Source: Actinomycetota bacterium (GTDB taxonomy: Bacteria; Actinomycetota; Acidimicrobiia; IMCC26256; PALSA-555). From it: a DNA stretch of 64,000 nt. The stretch spans positions 1-64,000 of the forward strand of contig VGBR01000004.1 of the NCBI GenBank assembly GCA_016870355.1, read 5' to 3'. The position numbers and the translations under genes were made by a program. The notes beneath the pieces were generated by a model, which was given only the letters and a program-made list of their open reading frames with translations, was not told where the DNA came from and did no database searches. Positions 49,285 to 56,957 of this stretch are shown here, in pieces; the stretch's first letter is position 1, and the number at the start of each line of letters is the position of its first letter.

Positions 49285-51468
49285 CTAGGGGTCGCGTGGG
49301 AGGCCGAGGACTCGTTCGCCGATGATGTTGCGCTGGATCTCGCTGGTGCCGCCGGCGATCGTGAGGTTGCGGTTGAACAGGAAGCCGCGACTCCAGGTGA
49401 GACCGTCGCCGTCGGCGATCGCGCCGTCGACCCCGAGCAGACCGACGCCCACCTCTTGAACCCGCTGGTCGTGCACGACACCCAGCAGCTTGCGGACCGA
49501 CGCCTCGGACCCGCTCGGGTCGGCACCAGCCAGCGTCGCCAGCGTGAGCCGGAAGCCAAGGCATGCAAGCGCGTGCGCGGTGGCCACCAGCCCGCCGACG
49601 GTGTCGAGCACGAGCGGGTCATGGTGCTGATCGGCGCGAACGACCATCTCGAGCATCTTCTCGAGGCCTGCGCCGAAGCTCATGCCGCCGCCCATGAACA
49701 CGCGCTCGTTGGCGAGCGTCGTGCGGGCCGCGCGCCACCCGTCGTGCTCGGCGCCGACGAGACAGTCGTCGGGGATGAACGCGTCGTCGAAGAACACCTC
49801 GTTGAACATCGCGTCACCGGTGAGCTCTCGAAGCGGCCGGATGTCGACGCCTTCGGTGTTCTTCATGTCGACCATGAAGCACGAGATCCCGTCGTGCTTC
49901 GCCGCTTCGGGGTTCGTGCGCGCGAGCAGGATCCCCCAGTCGGCGTAGTGCGCCATCGACGTCCACACCTTCTGGCCGTTCACCAGCCAGCCGCCCTCGA
50001 CGCGAGTTGCCTTCGTGGTGAGGCTCGCGAGGTCGGAGCCGGCACCCGGTTCGCTGAAGAGCTGGCACCACGTGATCTCACCGTGCAGCGTCGGCGGGAT
50101 CCACCGTTCCTGTTGCTCTTGGGTGCCGTACATGATGACGGGCGGCAGCGCCCACCCGCCGACCATGATCGAAGGCCGTTGCACCTTCGCGGCACGGAAC
50201 TCGTCGTCGATCACGATCTGCTCGACCGCATCGGCTTCGCGTCCCCACGGCTTCGGCCATGCGGGCATCAGGTAGCCCGCGTCGGCGACGCGCTTGCGCT
50301 GGTCGGTCGCCTCGAGCGGTGTCATGTCCTCGAGGAACGCACATACCTCGGCTCGCGTCTGCTCTCCTCGCTCCCCGAGGTCGACGGTCAGCCTCCGCCG
50401 TTCACCACCGAGCGCGAGTGAGCAGACGCGCTGCCGCCACCGGCTGGCCGGCCCCATGACGTTGCGCATCGCCATGGCCCGCTTCAGGTACATGTGCGCG
50501 TCGTGCTCCCAGGTGAACCCGATGCCACCGAGCACCTGGATGCAGTCCTTGGCGTTCTCGAACGCGGCGTCGAGCGCGAGACCTGCCGCGACCGCCGAGA
50601 CGAGCGCTCGCTCGTGGTCGTCGGCGCGCGCCGCGTCCCACACCGCCGCACGGGCGAGCTCGACGCGACACAACATGTCGGCGCACTTGTGCTTGATGCC
50701 CTGGAACTGACCGATCGGACGGCCGAACTGCACTCGGTCCTTCGCGTAGGCCGCTGCGGTGTCGACGCACCACTGCGCCAGACCGACCGCTTCCGCCGCC
50801 ATGAGCGTGCCCACCAGCTCGAGCACGCCGAACGGCTCCACTCCATCGAGACGCCGATTCGCGGGGACGACGAGGTCGTTGACTCCCACGAACGCGAGGC
50901 GGCGGGTCGAGTCGACACTGGGCAGCTCGTTGATCTCGACGTCTTCGGTGGGGATCACCACCCAGACGGCGCCATCCTCGGTGCCGGCCGGGGCGACGAT
51001 CAGATCGGCCAGGTGCGCGCCCGCGACCGCCTTGATCGCACCCCCGAGGTGGATGCCCTCCGCGCTCTCCTTGCCGATGAGTCCGCAACCGTCACCGCCC
51101 GCGAGTGCACCCGTCAGCGAGCCACTGGCAAATGCCGGCAGGAGCTCGGCCTTGGCCGCCTCGTTCTTCGACGACGCGATGACGGCGGTCGCGAGCACGG
51201 TGGGAAGCAGTGGCCCAGGCGCGAGCGCGTACCCGAGCTCCTCGAGGACCACCGCGAGCTCGAGCAACCCGTAGCCCGATCCGCCGTGCGCTTCGTCGAC
51301 GTGCAGTCCGAGCCATCCCTGCTGCGCGAGGTCGTCCCAGAACGACGGCTTTTCATCCATCGGTTCGTCGAGGCGGGCGCGCATGACGGCGGGTGGACAG
51401 TGCTGCTCCACCCAGCCACGCACGGCTTCATGGAGCGCGACGTGTTCCTCTGTGACTCCGATCGGCAT
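49285..51468 (-). CDS. Tandem-fused acyl-CoA dehydrogenase
   Basis: The 727-residue protein joins two acyl-CoA dehydrogenase units. Unit 1 (about 1-355): VTEEHVALHEAVRGWVEQHC, YAKDRVQFGRPIGQFQGIKHKCADM and QVLGGIGFTWEHDAHMYLKRA. Unit 2 (about 360-727): MPAWPKPWGREADAVEQIVIDDEFR, ITWCQLFSEPGAGSDLASL, VWTSMAHYADWGILLARTN, TLANERVFMGGG and TIAGGTSEIQRNIIGERVLG. In sterol catabolism such units are usually two separate subunits of an alpha2-beta2 enzyme; here they are one chain. It ends the P450-ferredoxin-dehydrogenase operon, starting 18 bases after the ferredoxin gene. Confidence 0.93.
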   Translation of the reverse strand: MPIGVTEEHVALHEAVRGWVEQHCPPAVMRARLDEPMDEKPSFWDDLAQQGWLGLHVDEAHGGSGYGLLELAVVLEELGYALAPGPLLPTVLATAVIASSKNEAAKAELLPAFASGSLTGALAGGDGCGLIGKESAEGIHLGGAIKAVAGAHLADLIVAPAGTEDGAVWVVIPTEDVEINELPSVDSTRRLAFVGVNDLVVPANRRLDGVEPFGVLELVGTLMAAEAVGLAQWCVDTAAAYAKDRVQFGRPIGQFQGIKHKCADMLCRVELARAAVWDAARADDHERALVSAVAAGLALDAAFENAKDCIQVLGGIGFTWEHDAHMYLKRAMAMRNVMGPASRWRQRVCSLALGGERRRLTVDLGERGEQTRAEVCAFLEDMTPLEATDQRKRVADAGYLMPAWPKPWGREADAVEQIVIDDEFRAAKVQRPSIMVGGWALPPVIMYGTQEQQERWIPPTLHGEITWCQLFSEPGAGSDLASLTTKATRVEGGWLVNGQKVWTSMAHYADWGILLARTNPEAAKHDGISCFMVDMKNTEGVDIRPLRELTGDAMFNEVFFDDAFIPDDCLVGAEHDGWRAARTTLANERVFMGGGMSFGAGLEKMLEMVVRADQHHDPLVLDTVGGLVATAHALACLGFRLTLATLAGADPSGSEASVRKLLGVVHDQRVQEVGVGLLGVDGAIADGDGLTWSRGFLFNRNLTIAGGTSEIQRNIIGERVLGLPRDP

Positions 51469-51486
51469 ACCCGACGATCTCCTCGG

Positions 51487-51696
51487 TTACGCGATGCGTT
51501 CTTCGCCGCGCCAGACCGCGATCGCTTGCGTCGGGCAACCCTGCGCGGCCAGCACGATCTTCTCTTCTGGATCTCCGTCAGGGTCGATGACGTGCGAGAT
51601 GTTGTCGTCGCCCATCTCGAAGGTCTTCGGCGCCCAGAACTCGCAGTTGCCGCCACCCATGCACTTCTCGGCGTCGACCTCGATCCGCAGTGTCAC
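51487..51696 (-). CDS. 3Fe-4S ferredoxin of a P450 system
   Basis: The 69-residue protein has CMGGGNC (C-x5-C) near residues 12-18 and GCPTQAI near 52-58. The central cysteine of a 4Fe-4S site is Gly, giving the C-x2-G-x2-C...CP pattern of actinobacterial 3Fe-4S ferredoxins that deliver electrons to P450s. The GTG overlaps the P450 stop by four bases, which fixes the pairing. No dedicated ferredoxin reductase is adjacent; the flavoprotein at 28153-29355 is a candidate. Confidence 0.93.
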   Translation of the reverse strand: MTLRIEVDAEKCMGGGNCEFWAPKTFEMGDDNISHVIDPDGDPEEKIVLAAQGCPTQAIAVWRGEERIA

Positions 51697-53003
51697 GTCA
51701 CACTCGCGAGGCGCTCGGTGTGGCTCTGCCGCCCGAGCGCGGTGGGAGCCGGAGCTTGCGGAGGCGACCCGGAAGGGTTGAACAACACGGGAATCGCGGT
51801 CGGCGACCGGAAGGTCTCGCCGTGGATGTGCACGTCGTCGCGCTCGATGGCTTCGGCGTCGAAGCGAAGGCTCGGACAGCGATCCAGCAACCGGTTCACC
51901 GCGGTGCGCATCTCCATCCGCGCCAGGTGCATCCCCAGGCACATGTGCACGCCGACACCGAAGGAGATCATGGGAACGGACTCGCGGAAGATGTCGAACT
52001 CGTCGGCCCGCTCCCAACGGGTCTCGTCACGGTTCGCGGATCCGACGTTGGCGATCACCTGCGAACCAGCAGGAACAGGAGTGCCGGCAATCTCGGTGTC
52101 CTTCGTCGCGATGCGTGACGTGATCAGGAGCGGCGGACCCCAGCGGATCGATTCCTCGACGGCCTGCGTCATCAACGACCGGTCGGCACGGATGGCGTCG
52201 AGCTGGTCTGGATTGCTGAGCAGACCGAAGAGGAAGTTGCCCGTCGCGCGGTAAGTGGTCTCGGCGCCGGCGGGAAGCAGCAGCTGGAGGAATGAAAACG
52301 TCTCTTCGTCACTGATCCGCTCACCGTCGATCTCAGCAACGGCGATCTCGGTGACGATGTCGTCACGAGGGTGCTTGCGGCGATCCTCAACGACGTCGGC
52401 GAAGTAGGCCCGCAGCTCGCGGGCCGCGATGAATCCCGTCTTCGGGTTGGCCGCGAAGTTGGTGATCGCGTTCGCCCACTGGTGGAACTGGAGGTGGTCC
52501 TCGTGCGGAAGACCGAGGATCACCGCGATCACCTGTACCGGGTACGTGTAGGTGAACTCCTGCACGAGCTCGGCGTGGCCGCGGTCGACGAACCGGTCGA
52601 TCATCCCGTCGACAACTGGGCGCACCAGCTCGTCTTCCCAGTGCGCGATCGACTTGGGGCGGAACGGGAACTGCACGAGGGAACGAAGGCGCTTGTGATC
52701 CGGTTCGTCCATCCCGACGAGGACGTGCTCGCCCATCACCGGTGCCATGTCAGCGCGGATGCTTTCGGATGAGAACGTGGTGTTGTCCCTCATCACCGCT
52801 GCGACGTCGTCGTAGCGGTACACCTCGAACGCGTCGACGATGTTCCCGTGCTCGTCGCGGGCGTTGCGGGTGGCGATGGGCTTCGAGCGGCGGCACTCGG
52901 CGAGCCGCGGATAGGGATCGCGAGCGCCAGGCGGGTCGATCGGGTACTGCGCGAGCGGGTCCCAGTCCGAGAACTGGCCGGCCGCGTCCAACACAGTGGT
53001 CAC
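51693..53003 (-). CDS. Cytochrome P450
   Basis: The 436-residue P450 shows the I-helix LLPAGAETTYRA (about 247-258), the K-helix EESIRWGPPL (ExxR), and the heme loop FGVGVHMCLGMHLARMEM with the cysteine ligand near residue 359. AGAETT replaces the commoner AGHETT. The pattern resembles CYP families acting on terpenoids and steroids (inference). TACGCT lies eight bases before the GTG, so the mRNA is probably leaderless. The normal fold ends near AIPVLFN; the last ~26 residues (SGSPPQAPAPTALGRQSHTE...) are encoded largely by a composite repeat element. Confidence 0.94.
   Translation of the reverse strand: MTTVLDAAGQFSDWDPLAQYPIDPPGARDPYPRLAECRRSKPIATRNARDEHGNIVDAFEVYRYDDVAAVMRDNTTFSSESIRADMAPVMGEHVLVGMDEPDHKRLRSLVQFPFRPKSIAHWEDELVRPVVDGMIDRFVDRGHAELVQEFTYTYPVQVIAVILGLPHEDHLQFHQWANAITNFAANPKTGFIAARELRAYFADVVEDRRKHPRDDIVTEIAVAEIDGERISDEETFSFLQLLLPAGAETTYRATGNFLFGLLSNPDQLDAIRADRSLMTQAVEESIRWGPPLLITSRIATKDTEIAGTPVPAGSQVIANVGSANRDETRWERADEFDIFRESVPMISFGVGVHMCLGMHLARMEMRTAVNRLLDRCPSLRFDAEAIERDDVHIHGETFRSPTAIPVLFNPSGSPPQAPAPTALGRQSHTERLASVT
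51711..51770 (+). repeat. Composite repeat inside the 3' end of the P450 gene
   Basis: A hairpin with core GGC-tct-GCC (51711-51740) is followed after four bases by the 26-base tail (51745-51770) that matches the copies at 20359, 24678 and 29446. Unlike those, it is within a coding region and supplies the extra C-terminal residues of the P450. Confidence 0.65.
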
Positions 53004-53045
53004 GGAATCAGAGCGTACCGGCGGCCGCGGCGCGACGGGTCGAGC

Positions 53046-54389
53046 TCACGACAGCTCGAGGAACCGCTGATACCGCTCCTCCATCGGCTTGGCCCACGCG
53101 GCGTCCGCTTCGATGGTTCGCCCCACACGCGCCCACTTGCGGCCGTCGTTCACGGCGGACACTTCCTCGAGACCGGCCGCGATCCGCGCCAACCACGCCG
53201 AACCGAGCGCGCCACCCTCCGGCACCGAGACGCAGTCGACCGGAATCTGGGTCGCGTCGGCAACGGCTTGCACCCATTCGTCGACGCGCGCACCGCCACC
53301 AGTAGCAACGATGCGCCGGGGCTGGAGCCCGATGTGCTCGCGCGCGGTGTCGAGGACCCGGCGGACGACGAACCCCGACGCTTCGTAGGTGGCCCGACGG
53401 ACCGCGCCTGCGTCGTGCGTCAGATCGAGATCGGCGAGCACGGCGCGTCGGGTGTGGTCGTGCAACGGAGCGCGCTCACCACGCGGATACGGCGCCCACA
53501 CCGGCACGCGTCCGGGCTCGGCGGGTCCGCAGACACCGAGCCACCCGGTCGCCCAGTTCAGGAAAAGACCGCCCGCGTTGCTCGGCCCACCGACGAGCAG
53601 CTTTCCGGGCGCGGTGTGCGGGATCGTCCAGTAGCCCGGCACCGAGTCCGTGCTTGTGGTCACGGCCCAGATGATCAACGTCGTGCCGAGGATGACGAGC
53701 ACATCGCCGTCGTCGTCGGCGCCCGCCACGATCTGCTCCGCCATGGCATCGATCGACCCCGACGCGAGCGCCGGACCGTCGCCGTCGACCTGTCCCGCCT
53801 TCCAGCCCGGTGGGAGCACGCGCGGCATCTGATCCACTCGCACACCGAGCTGTTCGCCGACGGCCGCGCTCCAACCGTCCTGGTAGTCGAAGAACGGGTG
53901 CGCGGTAGCGGCCGTCGTGTGGTCCATCACGGCCTCACCGCAGAGCGACCGGTTGGCGACCGCCTGCGCGGGCCAGAACCCGGCCGCGTCGGGTGCCTCA
54001 CCTTTCGCCCAGGTCATGAATCCGAGCAGCTCACCGCGCTCGGTCGGTGCCTTCGCTCCTCCCCCGCCGGCGGCTTCGCGACCACGTTCGTCGCCGTACA
54101 GCAAACCGGGCACGAGTGGCGTGCCATCGGCATCGACCGCGGTCAACGACGGCACCATCGCGGCGAGGCTGACCGCCTTCACGTCGAGATCCTTCGCCAC
54201 CTGTGTCAACGCCTCGCGCGGTCCGCGTCGCCACGCGACGTCGGCATCGTGCTCGAACCGACCGGGGGATGGAACTCGGAACGCGTGCGGCACCCTTGCA
54301 CTGGCGACGACGTTGCCATCGCCGTCCGCCGCGATCGCCTTCACCGACGACGTGCCGATGTCGACGCCGACCGTGACCTCGGTGCTCAT
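53046..54389 (-). CDS. FGGY-family carbohydrate kinase (xylulokinase-like)
   Basis: The 447-residue kinase has the FGGY N-terminal ATPase fold TVGVDIGTSSVKAIAADGDGNV (6-27), FEHDADVAWRRG, VKAVSLAAMVPSLTAVDADGTPL, and the C-terminal WAPYPRGERAPLHD, VATGGGARVDEWVQAVADATQIPV and PEGGALGSAWLA. The shape is that of xylulokinase and related sugar kinases; the substrate is unclear. Its ATG overlaps the phosphatase stop by four bases. A sugar kinase between thiolase and P450 genes is unexpected. Confidence 0.88.
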   Translation of the reverse strand: MSTEVTVGVDIGTSSVKAIAADGDGNVVASARVPHAFRVPSPGRFEHDADVAWRRGPREALTQVAKDLDVKAVSLAAMVPSLTAVDADGTPLVPGLLYGDERGREAAGGGGAKAPTERGELLGFMTWAKGEAPDAAGFWPAQAVANRSLCGEAVMDHTTAATAHPFFDYQDGWSAAVGEQLGVRVDQMPRVLPPGWKAGQVDGDGPALASGSIDAMAEQIVAGADDDGDVLVILGTTLIIWAVTTSTDSVPGYWTIPHTAPGKLLVGGPSNAGGLFLNWATGWLGVCGPAEPGRVPVWAPYPRGERAPLHDHTRRAVLADLDLTHDAGAVRRATYEASGFVVRRVLDTAREHIGLQPRRIVATGGGARVDEWVQAVADATQIPVDCVSVPEGGALGSAWLARIAAGLEEVSAVNDGRKWARVGRTIEADAAWAKPMEERYQRFLELS

Positions 54390-55135
54390 TTGAGAGATCC
54401 GTTGAGCATGTCGAGCACCTCATCGTGCAGCACGCCGTTGGTCGTCACACACGGCCCGTCGTGTGCCCAACCGTCACCCGAGAGATCGCTGACGCGGCCC
54501 CCGGCCTCTTCGACGATCGGACGCAGCGCGGCGACATCCCAAAGGCTCAGGGTCGGCTCGACCATCACGTCGACGGCACCTTCAGCGACGAGCATGTGAC
54601 CCCAGAAGTCGGCAAAGCCGACCGGTCGCCACGCGCGACGGGTGATCGAACGCCACCCCTCCGCGAGTCCTGCGAGCCGTCGGCGATGGCCCGACTCGAA
54701 GTAGCGCTCGTTGGGCGCGCAGACGTGCGCATCCTCCAACGCGTGGACCTCGGACACCTGGATCCGCTCTCCGTCGGCGAATGCGCCCGAGCCCTTCGCG
54801 GCCCACCACCGACGACCGAACGCCGGCGCGGAGACCACTCCTACTGACATCACTCCCTCGGACTCCAGGGCAATGAGGGTCGCCCACGCGGGAACTCCGC
54901 GCACGTAGCTCATGGTCCCGTCAATGGGATCGACGATCCATCGCCGAGGCGATCCCGCTCCGGTCTCACCCATCTCCTCGCCGAGCACGCCGTCGTCGGG
55001 ACGGTCGGTCGCAAGCTGTTCGCGAAGCGCGGCTTCGACGGCGCGATCGGCTTCGCTCACAGGCGTGAGGTCGGGCTTCGTCTCGACGTGCAGGTCGCGC
55101 GCGCGAAAGCGCGGCATCGTGATCGCGTCGGCCAC
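54386..55135 (-). CDS. Inositol monophosphatase family phosphatase (HisN-like)
   Basis: The 249-residue protein has the lithium-sensitive phosphatase metal site: GEEMGE near 52, WIVDPIDGTMSYVRGVPAWATLIAL near 66-90 and LSLWDVAALRPIVEEAGGRVSDL near 195. The strong PVSEADRAVE start-of-domain and overall pattern resemble actinobacterial HisN (histidinol-phosphatase) and inositol phosphatases. The first canonical start (GTG 55135) omits a helix, ASDLSVALALADVAD, that is encoded in frame just upstream and is typical of the family; the true start may be a non-canonical codon such as CTG 55162 or ATT 55195. Coupled to the FGGY kinase by ATGA. Confidence 0.88.
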   Translation of the reverse strand: MADAITMPRFRARDLHVETKPDLTPVSEADRAVEAALREQLATDRPDDGVLGEEMGETGAGSPRRWIVDPIDGTMSYVRGVPAWATLIALESEGVMSVGVVSAPAFGRRWWAAKGSGAFADGERIQVSEVHALEDAHVCAPNERYFESGHRRRLAGLAEGWRSITRRAWRPVGFADFWGHMLVAEGAVDVMVEPTLSLWDVAALRPIVEEAGGRVSDLSGDGWAHDGPCVTTNGVLHDEVLDMLNGSLK

Positions 55136-55210
55136 GTCGGCCAGCGCCAGCGCGACGCTCAGGTCGGAGGCGAAGTCAGCGGGAATCGCCGGAATGTAGC
55201 GCCGCGCCCG

Positions 55211-56392
55211 TTACGGCGCGAGCACTTCCAGGACGGTGGCGGACCCCATGCCGCCGCCCGCGCACATGCTCGCGACACCGATGCCACCACCGCGGCGACG
55301 AAGCTCGTGCACAAGCGTCGTGACCATGCGCGCGCCCGTGCTCGCAACCGCGTGACCGAGTGAGCAGCCACTGCCGTTCACGTTCACGATCTCGTGATCG
55401 AAGCCGAGAATGCGGCTCGAGGCGACCGCCATCGACGCGAACGCCTCGTTGATCTCGACCAGCTTGACGTCGTCGGTCTTCAGTCCGGCACGGTCGAGCG
55501 CCCTCGGGATCGCGATGGTCGGTCCAAGCCCGGTGTCGGCCGGCGGCAACGCTGATGACGCCCATGACCGCACGATGGCGAGCGGCTCGATGCCGTGATC
55601 CTGCGCGTACCCGTCATCACAGAGCACGAGCGCGCAGGATCCGTCGTTCAGACCAGACGAGTTGCCGGCTGTGATCGAGAACCCGGGGATCTCAGGGTGC
55701 AGCGGCGGGAGTGCCGCGAGCTTCTCGAGCGTGGTCTCGCGCCGCGGGTGCTCGTCGACGTCGAAGACGCGGGTCTCACCCTTCCCCGCCGGCACGTCCA
55801 CCGCGAAGATCTCTTCCTTGAAGCGCCCGTCGTCGGTCGCGGCGATGGCACGCATGTGCGAGTGGTACGCCCAGTGGTCCATCTCTTCGCGGGTGACGTT
55901 GGCGCGCTGCGCGGTGTTCCAACCGACCGTGATCGACATGTCCATGCCCGGCGCGTCGGGCGTCTCGGGGTGACTCGGCGACAGCCACTGCTGCACACCC
56001 GAGAACGGGCCGCCCATCTTCTTGAACACCTGCGGCGACTGCGTGAGGCTTTCCGTGCCGCCAGCGATCACCACGCGGTCCATGCCGGACTTGATGTTGG
56101 CTGCGGCCGTCTGCACCGAGGCGAGGCTCGATGCGCAGTGACGGTTGTGCGCCATGCCCGGCACTTCCATCATCCCGAGCTCGATGGCGGCGTAACGCGC
56201 GATGTCGCCGCCGCCCTGGAGCACCTCGCCGAGCACGATGTCGTCGACGTCGTCGACCGGGATTCCGGACCGCTTCAGCGCCTCGCCGACGGCGAGCTTG
56301 CCGAGCTCGAACGCATCGAAGCTCGCCAGCGAACCCTTGCGCGCAGTCCCGATCGCAGTGCGGGTCGCAGACACGATGACGGCGTCGCCCAT
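55211..56392 (-). CDS. Acetyl-CoA acetyltransferase (thiolase)
   Basis: The 393-residue thiolase has all catalytic residues: the nucleophile Cys in NRHCASSLASVQTAAANI (near 86), NEAFASMAVA, His in NGSGCSLGHAVASTGARMV (near 344) and the base Cys in ASMCAGGGMG (near 378). It cleaves 3-ketoacyl-CoA. AGGAG precedes the ATG. It diverges from the FAS1-like hydratase gene at 56488 across the third TGAC-N6-GTCA dyad, and it may head a minus-strand transcript running through phosphatase, kinase, P450, ferredoxin and dehydrogenase. Confidence 0.95.
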   Translation of the reverse strand: MGDAVIVSATRTAIGTARKGSLASFDAFELGKLAVGEALKRSGIPVDDVDDIVLGEVLQGGGDIARYAAIELGMMEVPGMAHNRHCASSLASVQTAAANIKSGMDRVVIAGGTESLTQSPQVFKKMGGPFSGVQQWLSPSHPETPDAPGMDMSITVGWNTAQRANVTREEMDHWAYHSHMRAIAATDDGRFKEEIFAVDVPAGKGETRVFDVDEHPRRETTLEKLAALPPLHPEIPGFSITAGNSSGLNDGSCALVLCDDGYAQDHGIEPLAIVRSWASSALPPADTGLGPTIAIPRALDRAGLKTDDVKLVEINEAFASMAVASSRILGFDHEIVNVNGSGCSLGHAVASTGARMVTTLVHELRRRGGGIGVASMCAGGGMGSATVLEVLAP

Positions 56393-56437
56393 GAAGGTGC
56401 GCTCCTGTTCGGCGTGATCGGTCGAGAGCGTATCGAC

Positions 56438-56464
56438 TACCGTCCGCGGCTGACATCCACGTCA
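56438..56464. promoter_or_regulatory. TGAC-N6-GTCA operator between divergent genes
   Basis: TGAC-atccac-GTCA (56451-56464) lies seven bases after TACCGT (56438-56443), 23 bases before the plus-strand GTG and 58 bases before the thiolase ATG. The N6 differs from the other two copies while both half-sites and their spacing are kept. Confidence 0.65.
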
Positions 56465-56487
56465 GGGAACGGACCGCAGGAGACTTC

Positions 56488-56946
56488 GTGGCACTCACCG
56501 AGCTCAAGGGGCAGTCGACCGGCACGCAGACAGTGGTGATCGAGCGCGGACCCGTGCGGGTCTTCGCCGAATCGCTGCTCGACGACGACACGACCTACAA
56601 GGGTGACGACGCGCCGGTGCCCCCCACCTTCCCGTTCGTGATGCCGTACTGGGGCTCCATCGGCACCGGCGGCGCCGCTGGGCTTCCCATCGACAAGCTG
56701 CGCGGCCCAGGCCGAGCGATCCTCCACGGTGAGCAGGCGTTCGAGTACTACCGCTGGCCGAAGGTGGGCGACGTGCTCGAAGGCACCGGCACGATCGCCG
56801 ACGTCTACGAGAAGGAGAAGTCGAGCGGTGGAAAGCTCGAGTTCTACGTGACCGAGACGGAGTGGAAGGACGCCAAGACCGGCGACCCGGTCTGCAAGAC
56901 GACCTTCACGCTCGCGATCAACGTCAGCGCACCCAAGGACAAGTAG
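56488..56946 (+). CDS. FAS1-like (MaoC N-terminal) dehydratase domain protein
   Basis: The 152-residue hot-dog protein reads VVIERGPVRVFAESLLDDDTTYKGDD, VPPTFPFVMPYWG, ILHGEQAFEYYRWPKVGDVLEGTGTIADVYEKEKSSGGKLEFYVTETEWKD. It is clearly homologous to the protein at 39578-40072, sharing ERGPV, the PPTFxF motif, LHGEQ and the VGDVL...DVYEKE block. It would act with a catalytic MaoC partner in hydrating enoyl-CoA. The GTG has AGGAG seven bases upstream. A VOC protein gene follows after 11 bases. Confidence 0.88.
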   Translation: MALTELKGQSTGTQTVVIERGPVRVFAESLLDDDTTYKGDDAPVPPTFPFVMPYWGSIGTGGAAGLPIDKLRGPGRAILHGEQAFEYYRWPKVGDVLEGTGTIADVYEKEKSSGGKLEFYVTETEWKDAKTGDPVCKTTFTLAINVSAPKDK

Positions 56947-56957
56947 CAGGCTTCAAG

